A stretch of 64,000 bases of DNA from Chalara sp. BL73 (taxonomy: Eukaryota > Ascomycota > Leotiomycetes > Helotiales). The first letter of the stretch is position 1, and every line of letters starts with the position of its first letter. Positions 11,444 through 23,771 of the stretch are shown here, in pieces. Made by a program: the position numbers and the translations under genes. The notes below the pieces were generated by a model. It had not been told where the DNA came from. It made no database searches and saw only the letters and a list, made by a program, of their open reading frames with translations. The stretch is taken from NCBI GenBank assembly GCA_918026815.1, contig CAKJVC010000006.1, forward strand, positions 682,001 through 746,000. The letters are read 5' to 3'.

Positions 11444-11457
11444 TTGCTTTTTTTTCT
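11444..11457 (-). promoter_or_regulatory. Polypurine tract of the LTR element
   Basis: The minus strand reads GAAAAAAAAGCAA just upstream of the 3' LTR, the position of the plus-strand DNA primer in LTR elements. The same tract follows the LTR remnant at 54.6 kb. Confidence 0.65.
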
Positions 11458-11763
11458 AAAACGTCGTTTCGACGTTTATGCTAGTATTGTAAGTTTCAAG
11501 CGCAAGTATTGTAGCTTAGTATTGTAGCTAGTTCGTAAAACAATCGAAAGTAAGCCGAAAAAAGCTTGTAGCGAACAACAACTTAAGTACAATAAAAAGC
11601 GAAAACTGAGTACAATAAAAACAATTAACAATACTTTTAAAATAAATAAGTAACAGCAACAATAGTTTTTTAGTTATAAATAGAAATAAGTAATAGTCGA
11701 ACTTCAGCTTATAAATAAACGTTTTTTTTTCGTTTAGCTGCGTTTTTTTTTTCTTTTTGCAAC

Positions 11764-11816
11764 ACTATTACTAACACTATTACTATTACTACTATTACTA
11801 CTATTACTACTACTAT
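11764..11816. repeat. Microsatellite of TTACTA/TAC units
   Basis: An imperfect run of ACTATTACTA-type trinucleotide and hexanucleotide units lies inside the retrotransposon, downstream of its integrase region. Confidence 0.75.
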
Positions 11817-12398
11817 GTTTGCTTCGCGTTTCGTTTTCGTTTCAGCTTCGGCTACTTCCGTTTGTTTTCGCTGCGCGAAAATTGCGAGCTTTAAGCTCGA
11901 AGTCTGCTGCTTTTTCAATAAAAAAAGCAGTATTAAATACTTTCGCTGCTGCGGCTTTAAAGCTAAATGTTTTTTTGTAAATACTTTGTAGTTTCGATAC
12001 TTTTTTAATTTAACTCCGGCTAGCTGCCGGCTGTTTTTCGTCGCTGTAGTAATCGCTTCGCACGTTAGTCACGTTTGCTTCAAAAGCGTTTCGGCTTCAA
12101 CAACCGCAAAAAGCGCTTCTGTAGAGCTATCGCCCGGGTTTTTTCGGAAATCAAAAATCGTTCGGAAGCTTTGTTTTGCTAACAAGCTTACTTTAAAAAA
12201 GTAAAAGCAGTTTTTTTAGCTTTTTTTACAAAAGCCAGAAAAACTAATTTTTTTTTACGGAAGTTAGTTAAATTACAACGAATAGCGGTAAGTAATCGAA
12301 CTTTTTTCGATTTGTAGCTGATTTGATTTAGTTAAACCGGCATTAGCGAAAACGAAAACGAAAAAAAAAACGAAAAGAATAACAATAAAAAAAGTTTG

Positions 12399-12705
<307 letters not shown>

Positions 12706-13112
12706 GAGAAAAAATCGAAGTAGTAAAAAAAGTAGTAGCGACTGTTTTAGCAGCAAGTAATTTTTTAAACGTTTAGCTTCGCTTTCGAGCATTTATTGCT
12801 TCGTTTTCGAGCTTTTGCTGTTTGCTTTTAAGCATGAATTAACTACTTTGCTTTTTTCCGTTTTTTTTTTTTCGACTTTTTTGCTATTTTAAACGCAGTT
12901 TTTCGGTAATACTTTTGTATTACTTCGTCGGCGTTTCGAAAGTTTTTTGCAAGTTTTTATAAGTTTTTCGCAAAAGAATATTTTTTTTAGCGTACTAAAT
13001 ACTTTATTCTTTTTTTTGTAGTTCGGTAAGCTTAAATAGTTTTTACTTCGTACTTTTTTTTTTTTTATATTAAAATCGGCGCCGGTTTTTCGACGGCTTT
13101 TTTACGTTTATA

Positions 13113-13433
13113 CTACAGCTTTAATAGAAATACATAAAACACATTGTAAATTTTGTAGAATAGCGATAGTTTTAGCTTGTAAGCTTGCTTGTAATTTTTA
13201 ATAACTTTTAAAACTTTAAATAGTTTTAAATATTTGTTTGCAAACTTGCAGCTAAGCTTAAATTGTCGAATATTTTTCGAAACTAGTATTACTTTCTTTT
13301 TTACGCAGAAACGAATTAGCTTATATTTTGCGTCGTAGTACTTTTTGTGTTTTTCGTAAGCTTTTCGAAAGTTACTCGAAAGCTTTTTTCGTTTTTTTAC
13401 TAAAAACTTAATTTTTTTTTTAACTGCCGGCAC
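13113..13433 (-). pseudogene. Ty3 integrase C-terminal region, decayed
   Basis: The minus strand shows the end of a Ty3 integrase: a KKYYDAKYKLIRFCVKKKVI segment (family pattern YYD..H....F..GD.V), then SKNIRQFKLSCKF, a KLFKVLKVIKNYKQAYKLKL segment, and a final YNVFYVFLLKL (family HNVFHVSLL). The HNVFHVSLL-like end is very characteristic. There are multiple Lys/Phe substitutions and no complete integrase frame remains. Confidence 0.8.
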
Positions 13434-15077
13434 TTTTTTTTTAAGAACGTCGTTTCCGACGTTTAAGCTCAGCTTAAAATCGAAGCTGTAAAATAGTTTA
13501 AACGAAATACTACCGGTGTTTGTATAAACAAAATTGTTGTATATAAATTCCGTTAAAGCTAATTTTGAAATTTAGTTATTTTGCTTGTAATTGCAATACG
13601 TTTTTAAATAAAATTCCAAAGTTTAATTTTGTCGTTTCGTTTAGCTGTTCGTTTACAAATAAAAAGCAGTAAAAAGTCGGCAGCGAATTTTAAAGTAATA
13701 TATAAAGTTTTTTTAAAATTTGTTTATAAAAACAAACTTTTTGTCAGTAGTGATTTTTTTTAAAAATCCGAAATTTTTATAAATATAGTTTATAAACAGT
13801 TCCGCAAGTTTATAAGCTTAAATACTTTTCTGTACAGTTATATAACGTGCTAGTTTAGTGTATTTGTTAACTATAACTAGTACAAAATTATATATTTAGT
13901 TATGCTTTTTGCTAAACAGTAAATTTGTAATAAAATCTATAGTTATTTTTTTTTATAGTTTCAAAAAAATAAAAATCAAAGCTAACTCGCTGTAAGTTCG
14001 GTGTTTTTTCGGTTTGTTTTTTTAGCATTTTGTATACGTTTTAACATGTTTTTTAATATTATTTTTCAAGCTAAACTAATAATATTTTCGGCTTATTAGT
14101 TCGCGCGTTTTACGCACGCTAAAGTAGCCGGCAAGCTTTTTATTATAATGCACGTAAATTATTTCTGCGCGTATTAACTTTTCGTTAAAAATATATACAG
14201 CTTTTTTATAACAAAGTAAGCTATTTTCGTAGTTTATGCTTTATAGCTTTTTCGCTCCGGTTTAGCTTCGTTTTGTAGTTTTTTCGGTAATTTTTTAAAC
14301 TAAAAAAAAATCAGTTTTTTGCAGTTTTGTTAAAACGTTTCGAATCGGCTTCGTTATTTTATTATATACCGTTTTAATCGATAACGACATAATCGCTACT
14401 TTTTGTAGCACGCGCTGTTTGCAACTAGCTATACTAGCAATAAGCTTAAATTTAACTTTTTAAATTACGTTGCAGTACTTTTTAGTTTATAACTTTGTTA
14501 TATTTGTTTTTAACTTCGGCATTTTACCGGTTTAAAAGCGTTTACTTTTCGGAGTAAACACGACTTTACACAAGCGCGCTTAACTCGTACTACTTAAAAA
14601 CACATTTTTTAAATAGTTTTTTAAAGCATAAAACAACTTTGTTACACGCAGTTTGTTATACAAAGTCGAAAAAAATGTTTTTGCTTTTTTTTCGTTTTGT
14701 TTTCGATTCGGCGTTAATTTTTTATAGTCCGGCTTTTGTAAAAGTTTGTCTGCAAAATTAGTTTTGCTTAGTTTAAATTTAATTACAAAATCAAATTCGC
14801 TTAAACTTTCGGCTTATTTCGCTTAGCGGTTTGTAAGTTTTTTTTTTGTTATAAAATACTTTAAATTGTTATAGTTAGTATAAACCGTAACAGTATTAAC
14901 ACTGCTTCGAAAATATTGCTTTTATTGTCGAAAAGCATAAATTATAGCTATTAATTTTATATTGTAAGTATTATATCGAAACTTAACAAAAGTAAACTTT
15001 TTTAAGTAAAAAGCAATAAAGTGCTATTTAGCTTTTTTCTTTTTTTCAAACAGTTACAAAAAAATTTCGGCTATAAC

Positions 15078-15311
15078 TTATTTAAAGTTATTTGTTTTTA
15101 CTTTAATTTTACATTGCGGATTAAAATGTTTAAACAAAAGTGTTTTTCGAAATTTTGATTTTAAAACCTTAAAACTCGCTAGCGCTTCGAGCTTTATTCG
15201 AAAAAAAACTGTAAGCTTTTTTATTTTTTTAAAAAAGTTTGTTAGTAGTATACAAATACAAGCGTATTTTTTAATAAATCGTTTGTAAAAATTAGTAAAC
15301 TTTAAAAACAT
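15078..15311 (-). pseudogene. Ty3 RT/RNase H connection region, decayed
   Basis: The minus strand reads FLKFTNFYKRFIKKYACICI, then LLTNFFKK and a tract ending near KHFNPQ. This matches the Ty3 block G..NFYR.FI......PLT.L.KK that links reverse transcriptase to RNase H. It is adjacent to and in order with the RT fragment upstream. Confidence 0.85.
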
Positions 15312-15341
15312 TTAAATATTTTTATAGTATGTAAATACAAG

Positions 15342-15587
15342 CTATTTTTTTACAGTTTTTACGCGAAAAGAATCTATTTTTATGCTTTTAAGCTTTACAA
15401 TAAAACTTAAAAACTTAACAGTATTCGTATTAAAACAGCACTTAAAAAAGTTTGCGTATAACTTGTACTTTTGTAGCTTTTTAAAAACTTTATAAACCGC
15501 TTTTGTATAGTTTTCAATTTTTTTCGAAAAAATAAGTATATTATTAAAATAAACTACACAAATTACATCGACAAAACCGATTAGCAT
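15342..15587 (-). pseudogene. Ty3 reverse transcriptase palm fragment, decayed
   Basis: The fragment contains VYFNNILIFSKKIENYTKAV followed by LYANFFKCCFNTNTVKFLSF, the Ty3 RT palm and thumb. The catalytic YxDD is YFNN: both Asp codons read as Asn, the result of GAT to AAT on the coding strand. The polymerase is therefore dead even apart from stops. Confidence 0.88.
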
Positions 15588-18061
15588 TTAGTTAATATAA
15601 GCTTAAAACGTAGTTGAAGCGTTCGAAAACTTAAAAAAAAAAACCAAGTATTTAAAGTAACTGTATCGAGTACAAAACGCCGTTTTTTACTTATCGCTTT
15701 TTTTAATGCGTATTTTGTAGTAAGTATTAGTAAAATTTATTTTCGTAAATCGCTTTAAGCGACGAAACTTATTTAGCGTTTTACTAATTAAAAGCAACAG
15801 CGTTTTATTTTTAATCGTAACTTTATTTAATTTTTTGTAGTTTACGTATAGCTTAAAAAAACTGTTTTTTTTAAATACGAATAAAATCGGCGCTTTTGCA
15901 AAGTTAGTAAATCGACGAATCTATTTTTTTAATAAAAAAAATTCGAAATATTTTTTTAGTATTGTTAATTTTTTTTTTAAAAACAAGTAAACAAAGTTTT
16001 ACAGCAGTACCGTTTTCGGCTCGAAATTAATTCGGTGCTTTATCGAATAATGCTTTAGTAAAATGCTTACGGAAACGTCGTTAAACATATTAGTATAGTT
16101 TGTGTATTTAAAAAAAAGCAATACTAAGTTTTTTTTTACTCGCTGTAAAACTAAACAATAAATTATTTAGCTTTTGCTAATTTTGCGAAAGTTCTTAACG
16201 CTAAACACTTTAATTTAAAACGTTTCGAAAAAATATTGCTAGCTTTCTGTAAAAAAACGTATAACTAAATCGATTTGCTTCAGCTAAAAATACTTTAATA
16301 TAAAAAAAACGTTTAATATATTAAAGTCGCACGCTACGAAGTTGTGTCGGTAAAGTTTCGTAATGCTTTCGGAATTAGTAATTGCTAGCTCGATATTGTT
16401 GATTTCGTAAATAACAATTTTTTTTTTTTTTACTGTAGCTAGTTAAAACTAAACGTTTTTCGATTTTTAATTATACTGTATAGCTAAAAACTGTTTTACG
16501 CAGTTTTGCTTCGCACTGCTGTCGATAAGCGCTTGTACTTTTTTCGTTTTTTTTTCGGCACTAAATACTTGTACCGAAATAACTATTCGTTTTTTTTTTA
16601 CGTTTTTGCTTGTTTTTTTTAACAAAAAAAATATTAAAAACGAGTTTTTTCGTTTTTTTACTTAAGTTTTAAGCAATTAGTAAAAATGTAACTTTTTTTT
16701 TTACAATTGTAACATTTTATATTAAAGCATTTAAAAAATAAATAACTTTTTTTACTATACCGATAATATCGAATAATGCTACGTTTACTTTTTGTGCTAA
16801 TACCGATAAAAGTGCAATTCGCTTTACTTAAAATGCTTTTTGTGTTTTTTTAAATATTTTTTGCTGTAAAGCGTTAAACTAGCGTTTTTAATTCGGCCGT
16901 AAACGCAAAAGCATCGGCGCTTTTCTGCGGGTTTTTCGTGGCTTTTTTATTTAAGCTACTAAAGTTGCTAATAATTTTTTTTGCGCTTTTTATTTTTCGG
17001 GCTAAAAATATTAGCGCTTTCCGGCTTTTAAAGAAATTTTTATAGCGTAATATATTTGCTTTTAAGTTATTTTTAAGCTTTTTAAATAGCGTACGTTAAC
17101 AATACGTATTATTCACGATTTTCAGCTTTTTTTTAAGCGTTTTTAAGTATATTGCAAAAACTTTTATCGATTAGTTTTTTCGCTGCTTAACGTTTTTTAG
17201 TTTACTAGCCGCGTTTAGTTCCCGATTGTTTTTATTCGTAAAGCAATCGTAAAAAAAAGCTACAAACTTTTTTTATATAGTATTGCCGACTTTTACTTTC
17301 GACTTATAGCTGTTTTACTTTCGTTTTGTTATTATATCGAAAACAAAAACACAATAGTTTATTTTTTGCGTGTTATTAAAAAAGTAGTAATTTCCGTTTA
17401 CTTTAAAACAGCGTTTCGCGGCTAATACAAAAAACTGCACTTTTAATAAAGTCTTTTTTTTAAAATCAAGTAAATTTTTAAGTTTTAGTACCGGTTGCTA
17501 AAAAAATAGCTAGCGTTCAAGCTTTTTTTTAAATTCTGTTTTATTCGAAAGCGTTTCGCCGATATGCCGGCGGCGTTTTGCTTTAGTTTTTTTTTTGTTT
17601 AGTTCTTGGCTTTTTTCGAAATTATTTAAACTACGCAACTGCTTTTCTAAAAAAAAATTTTGTTTTTTGACTTTTTTAAGTTTTTTAGCAGTGTTGCTTG
17701 CTTTTGTAAGTTTTTGCTTTTTGCGTTGTTTCGTTTAACGTATTTTTTTTTAAAGCTTTGCTATAATAAATAGCTCGCAAGTTAATATATTTTGTGTATT
17801 TATAACAACGTCGTTTTTTTGCCGTTTTTAAAACGTTTCGTTTTCGATTTTTTCTAAGTATTGATTTTTTTCTGATTTTTTGCGCACACGAGTTGTACTA
17901 AGTAAGTCAAAACTCAGGTTTTTTGTAGAAAACCGAGTAATAAGTCGACAAACTGTAAAAGCAAATTTAGCTGTTTTCTTTTTCTTTTTCGACACTATAG
18001 CGTTTTAAGTGCGATATTCTTCTGACTCGTGCCGAACTACACTCCGTAATAAAGATTAAAA

Positions 18062-18264
18062 TGTAAAGTGCTAAAGTAAAGTAGCACAAATCAACTGCAA
18101 TTAATACGAAAACTAATTTTTACCTTCTCTACTACGTCCCGAGTCCTTTACTTATACCCTCCGAACCCCTGGCGACTCCTTACGTGCCCATACATGCCAA
18201 GCCTCAGTGTCTTTACCGAGCCCCTCTCAGTGCCCCTTAGCACGTGACATCCTGGCGCCTGACA
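18062..18264 (-). repeat. 5' LTR (right copy)
   Basis: The plus strand runs from TGTAAAGTGC to GCCTGACA, 203 bp. It is the 5' LTR for minus-sense transcription. Reading the minus strand, a GGGTATAAGTAAAGG segment is a plausible TATA box. By hand alignment it differs from the left LTR only by transitions, with no insertions or deletions. Confidence 0.92.
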
Positions 18265-18269
18265 TATTA
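18265..18269. repeat. LTR-element target duplication TATTA, right copy
   Basis: TATTA follows the right LTR directly and matches 11236-11240. Confidence 0.8.
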
Positions 18270-19810
18270 GTTTTTTTTTTTTTGCTTTTTTTTTTATAAA
18301 CGTTTTTATTAACTTAATAAGTTATATCGTAATTGTTTTTAATAATATTTTTTAATATATTTTGTATAACTAAATTTAAAACGTAAACTATACAAAGTAT
18401 ATTACTTTGAAATTTAAGCTTTTTTTTATTATAATGTTTTATAAAAGCTTTTAATAAAATGTTGTTTAACGAAGCGTTATTTCGAGTAATACTATTAAAA
18501 AAATTAATAAAAAATCTTTTAATAACAAAATAGTTAATAATTAACTTATTTAGTTATATTATACTTTATATTAAAATTTTTTAAAGTTTAAATTAAAACT
18601 TTATTTAAATAAACACTTAAATAAATATTTTTTAAATTTCGTATTGCTAATAAATACGATTTTAATTTAAATCGACTATTAATAAAATGTTTAAATTCAA
18701 GTTAGTAAATTAATTATTAAAAATTAATATAATTAAAAATACTTATATTGTAATGCCGAAATAAGCGTTTTAATTTATAGTAGTTTAAACGTTTAAAATT
18801 AAAAAAAAAGTACTGTTATTAATAATATTTTTTTTTAATTCTTTTTAAATTAAAAGCAAATTATTATTAAAGCTTTTTTGTAATTTATTAGTTAATACTT
18901 TAAAATATAATTTTAGTATTTGCTTAATAAGTATAATTAGTATTATGCGTATATATATAAGTAAAAAACTTACAAGTTTAAATAATAAACTATATTTTTA
19001 AAAAATTCAGTAATAACTGCTCGAAACGATATATTATTAGTTATAATAAAAACTAGTAAAAACTTTTTTAACTTGTTTTCGTTAAATCGAAAAACAAGCG
19101 AAGTATTAGTTTTTTAACGTTTAAAAAAACTAGTAATAGTAAACTAAGTATTAAAATTTTCGCTAAGTTCGTTTATTAATATAATTAGTAAAAAAAACTT
19201 AATAAGCTTTATTAAAAATAAACTTATTTAAAAGTACACTTTTAATAATAGCATTTATATTAACAGTTTTGTATTTATTTTTATAATGTTTAATATAATT
19301 GCTCGTAAATTCAAAAACTCGATAATTTAACTATTGTTTGCTAAATATTATATAAGTATATATAAATAAGTCGTACTTTAAATAATCAATATACTTATTT
19401 ACAGCTTTTATAAAAAAAAGTAATAGTAACAGTTTAAAAGTTATTAATTTTTTCAAAGTTATTTTTAATAAAATTAAACTTTTTTTTAAATAAACTTTTT
19501 TTAAAAATAATAAGTTAATTGTTTAAAAAAAGCAATTTAAAATTAAAGTAATTTTGTTTAATATTAAAACGGATAAAAGTATTTTAAAACATATTATAAT
19601 AATATATATAATAAGTTAAAGTGCTTAAGTAATAATAGTTGTTGTTGTAATAAACTTGTAGTTAATATAATATAGTTTTATTTTTAATAAGTTGTAAAAA
19701 AACAAAAAACTTGATTTTATTTATATTAAATTAAAAAATTCTAGTAGTTTCGTTTTATTATTAATTAAAAATCTAGTATGTTTTTTAACTTAGTAATTAA
19801 AATTATTTAT

Positions 19811-19877
19811 TTATAATCAGTACATTTATAATTAATACATTTATAATCAATACATTTATAATTAATACATTTATAAT
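19811..19877. repeat. 15-bp tandem repeat, about 4.5 units
   Basis: The unit is TTATAATYARTACAT, repeated four times with transition variants plus a partial unit, inside the right hAT arm. Confidence 0.85.
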
Positions 19878-19983
19878 AAACTATATTAATAATACGAACA
19901 ATCGAAAAAATTCGATATAGTTTTATTTCGCTTTTACTTTTATTTTGTATTAATAAGCAAAAACTAATCTGTATTAGTACTAG

Positions 19984-20124
19984 TGTCGTCACGTGCTAAC
20001 TACTCGAGTACTACTCAAGTTACTTAAGTAGTATTAAAGTAAAGTTAAAGTATATAAAATCTAGCTTGAGTAGAGTTAGAGTATTAGCCTATACTCTACT
20101 CTACTCTACTCAATTGACACACTG
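19984..20124. repeat. hAT right terminal/subterminal repeat region
   Basis: This region has TCACGTGC, CTACTCGAGTACTACTC, AGTAAAGTTAAAG, a run of ACTCT units, and the 11-bp terminal repeat TTGACACACTG. These mirror the left end in inverse order. Confidence 0.75.
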
Positions 20125-20132
20125 CATAGGAG
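20125..20132. repeat. hAT target-site duplication, right copy
   Basis: CATAGGAG immediately follows the right terminal repeat and is identical to 9619-9626. Confidence 0.92.
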
Positions 20133-22119
20133 ACATTAAGCGAGTGTTTGCTATCCTGGCAGGTGATTAAGATTTAAAGAGAGATCACGTTTTTTCTGCA
20201 TTCTTTTTAATCATGTGAAAATGCTGCACTTTATTTGGAAGTCCAACGTTGCTTTCCCCAGCCGATCCATATTCCTAACGCCACGCCCAGAATATTTTCG
20301 ACAAACACACTAAATACGCTATCGAAGTCCTCTTTAATCGCCCTTTCGTGAATGTATGGTTCATGGTTTCACCCAATATCTTATTACAGTTTGGAACTCT
20401 TTACATCCTTACTTGCGTTGATCGCTCTTCGAGATCGTCGTGGCCGTCGTGAAACTTAGTATTATTCTTATTACTCTCCTTCTCTCTATAGCTCTTTGCT
20501 TTGCTCATCTTGATTAGTAATGCTAAGCACCTTTGACTTTTCAAGATTTTCGTCATCTCGGTAGGAGCTCTCGTTTCACCGAAGTCTTCGGATTGGTGCA
20601 CAGTAAAAGCCTTGCTCTTTACCACGCTCCTTACCGATGTTAAATATCCCAGCTTTCTTTCAAATAGATCCAACACTACTAAAAAGAGCCTTTAAGCTGT
20701 AGGTGCTAGGCACTTTTACACTAAAATCTAGGAAGTGTCACGGTGCCGACCCTGGTCGAGCACGTGCCCTGCTGCCGAGCCACTAGGGCTCACTCGTGGA
20801 TATATAGCCTGCTCTCCTCGAGCTCCTTCTTCCTTCCTCAGCTATAGATTCTCGTATAGTACCACCGCTTCCCTCTGTATCTGTAGATCCACAGCTCGTG
20901 CCGTGACAGGAAGCAGAAGAAACATTTCTTGATACCATTGTTATTGTTTACAAATGCTGAGGCAACCAATGCGTTTATCAACCGGCACTTTTGTTTCTTA
21001 TTTATTATTCCAGACATCGCTGTGGCATTGCTGTCATCGCCAAGATTCCAAAGTGTGCTATGTACAATGGCGTAGGGGAGTTGGATCCTAGCAGCAGCGT
21101 TTTAAATATCGCTTCCTTTCCTGTTCATTTCCCTTTCCTTCCTCCGTCTTCCTGTTCCTAATAATTATGACTTTAAGACTTTCCTTCCGCTTCCTAATAA
21201 TCAGATTTTTCTTTTCCTTTCCTAATAATATATGAGGAAAGGATGAGGAAGGAATGAGGAAAGGGTAGGTGGAATAGGCGCTTCAGCCGGTTAACCACAG
21301 AACAATTAGCGAGGGCCAGAAAATGGAAAGTGAGCTTCGCTATAGTACTAGAGAGTTCTTTGGCGATTTGTAGTCATTAAATGACGCGATTCATACGCTG
21401 ACCACGATGGCCCGAGACCGACGCTATGTTTTTTGTTTCCACCAAATCAAAGTGTCCCCTTTCTAATCAACTTATCATCCCCACTTTCACAGCTCTTAAA
21501 ACATGTCCGAAATGTGTAAAGCTGCCGGTCTAAAATTTAACACCGAGTTGCGGTGTTAAAAGAATAGCCGAAAGCGGGGCAAAACAGGCTTGGCAACAGC
21601 CACATTTCTCAGGGATCTTCCCTCCACATCTTTTTTTCATAGATCCATCATATAGGAATCTTCAACAATCAATTTACAGTGCGGAAAGATTCTTGGGAGA
21701 AGCATATTTTCACGGGGAATTTTGGACAAATATTTTTTCGGGATTGACTTTCTAAGGAATATCTGAAATGGTATGGCTACTTGAGGCACAATGCAAAATT
21801 TTTATTTTATTTTTATTTTAATTTTTTTTCCCCCGCGAATCGTTCAATGGAAAATGAATCTCCCAAAATCTCAATCTAATCTGTATTTTATCTATCCCCG
21901 TCTTGGCATGACAAGGCTTGGATACTTTTTGTTGGCAACAGCCTCTTGGCTTTAATGTTTGCTCTTCTGCTATCCTCCCCCACTATTCCCCTCGCTCTCT
22001 TCTCCCCAATGAAAAACCCCATGGGGTCGAGACACAGGGTCCAACATAAATAAGAGTCTTTCCCATCAACTTCAAAACCATCATACATCCATCCATCCAA
22101 AACAATCAAACAACCAACG
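20133..22119. other. Intergenic; solo LTR and a pyrimidine-rich repeat
   Basis: No gene was recognised. The stretch holds the solo LTR at 20736-20908 and a block near 21110-21260 with three CCTAATAAT motifs in TTCC-rich context, followed by its inverse GAGGAAAGG. The last 200 bases before 22120 are the promoter and leader of the MFS gene. Confidence 0.55.
20736..20908 (+). mobile_element. Solo LTR, 173 bp, with 5-bp target duplication
   Basis: The sequence begins TGTCACGGTGCCGACC and ends GTGCCGTGACA (TG..CA, with an 8-bp terminal inversion). It is flanked on both sides by GGAAG (20731-20735 and 20909-20913). A TATATAG motif lies internally at about 20811. Little or no RIP-type decay is visible, so it is young, or was spared because solo LTRs are too short. 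The orientation is assumed from the TATA position. A short MITE is the alternative. Confidence 0.8.
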
Positions 22120-23771
22120 ATGACAGAAACAAAGACAACTACCGAATCCTCCAAGATGAAGATTGAGCAAGTTGAACAGCATCCCACTGAAGACCTCAAG
22201 GGAGTGAATCGAGATTATGCTGGCGCTGCAGCGAAGACCGATCCAGCAGAAATCAGACTGGTGCGAAAGCTGGATATGAGGATTTTGCCAACCCTATTTG
22301 TTATGTACTTCCTCAATTATATTGACAGTGAGCCTTCCGTCTACTCCTCTGCATACGCACTTCTGACTGCTCTAAGGAAACGCGATTGCCCAAGCCCGTC
22401 TCAACGGCCTCGAAAAAGACCTCAACATGAACCCCAAATCTAGCCAATTCAATACCACAGTATCTATCCTCTTCGTCGGCTACGTCCTGATGCAAGTTCC
22501 TAGCAATATGCTTATCACAAAGATGCGCCCATCAATATATATGAGCGCTTGGATGGCTGTCTGGGCGGTGGTATCTGCCTGTACCGCTCTCGTCAAAAAT
22601 TACCAGGGTCTGGTGGTGTGCCGATTCCTACTTGGGATTACTGAGGCTCCGTTTTATCCCGGAGCAACTTATATGCTCTCAATTTTCTACACGCGAAAGG
22701 AGATTGCTTCCCGTATTGCATGCCTATACCTCGCTCAAATCACGGCCACCGGCTTTTCCTCCCTCATTGCGGCAGGCGTTTTTGAAGGACTTGATGGCAC
22801 TGCTAAGATTTCAGGATGGAGATGGTAAGCCTATTCGTTGGCTTCAATTACCAAGTTAACCCTACCAGGCTCTTTATACTAGAAGGTGTGGTCACTTTTC
22901 TCGTTGCTCTTGGGGGCTTCTTTCTCCTCCCTGATACCCCAAGCACTACACGCTGGCTCAGTCAAGAAGAAAGAGAACTTGCACATGGAAGAATGGTCCA
23001 TGACAATATCAACCACAGTGACGAAGTTGTCCCTGCTATGGAGGGGCTGAAGCAAGCATGCAAAGACTACAAAACATGGATTTTCGTCTTGATGCAGTGC
23101 TTTCATCTCTCAGCATGCTCATTCAACAGCTTCTTCCCAACGTAAGTTTACCACTGGTGTTTCATCAACTGGACTAACTCAAACCAAAGTGTTGTCAAAA
23201 CCCTTGGCTTCAGCACAACCATCACACTCGTCATGACTTGCCCTCCATTCCTTCTTGCTGGTGCTGGTGGTCTAGCAATGGGCTGGTCCTCGGGCAAATT
23301 TCATGAGAGAACTTGGCACATTACAGCTGGTTTAGCATTCTCTATTCTTGGATTTGCCATTGCAGCTGGTACGTTGAACACCGCCGGTCGATATGTAGCT
23401 TGCTTTATCTTCCCGCTGGGTGCTTATTCAGTCAATTCGGTCATCATCGGATGGGCCTCTTCGACACTTTCTCAATCCAAGGAGAAGAAAGCTGTAAGTT
23501 CCACCTCGTTCTACTATCTAGTACATCTAACTAATCGCTATAGGTTGTTTTGGCCATGACAAACGTAGGGGGTCAAATTGGATACATCTATGGTGCATAT
23601 CTCTGGCCCGGAAGCGACTCTCCTCGTTATGTTACTGGATTTAGTGCATCAGCTGCATTTGCACTTGGTTCGATTGTCTGTGCTTGGTGGATGAGGTTGT
23701 GTTTAAAGAGGGAGAATAAGAAGATTAGATCATCGGCTATTGACGAGGGCGTGAATTTGTATGCTTATTAG
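22120..23771 (+). CDS. MFS transporter, Dal5/allantoate permease (anion:cation symporter) type, 5 exons, ~486 aa
   Basis: The proposed CDS is join(22120..22327, 22377..22824, 22869..23141, 23190..23493, 23544..23771), 1461 nt in frame, with introns of 44-50 bp. The family moves organic anions such as allantoate, nicotinate, pantothenate and similar compounds across the plasma membrane. Diagnostic segments are MRILPTLFVMYFLNYIDRN across the first junction, AQARLNGLEKDLNM, GYVLMQVPSNMLITKMRPS, GITEAPFYPGATYMLS, FFLLPDTPSTTRWLS in the central loop, and GQIGYIYGAYLWPGSDSPRY near TM11. The N-terminus of about 50 residues is hydrophilic and cytosolic. The specific substrate cannot be inferred from context. 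No lesion was found. Confidence 0.9.
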
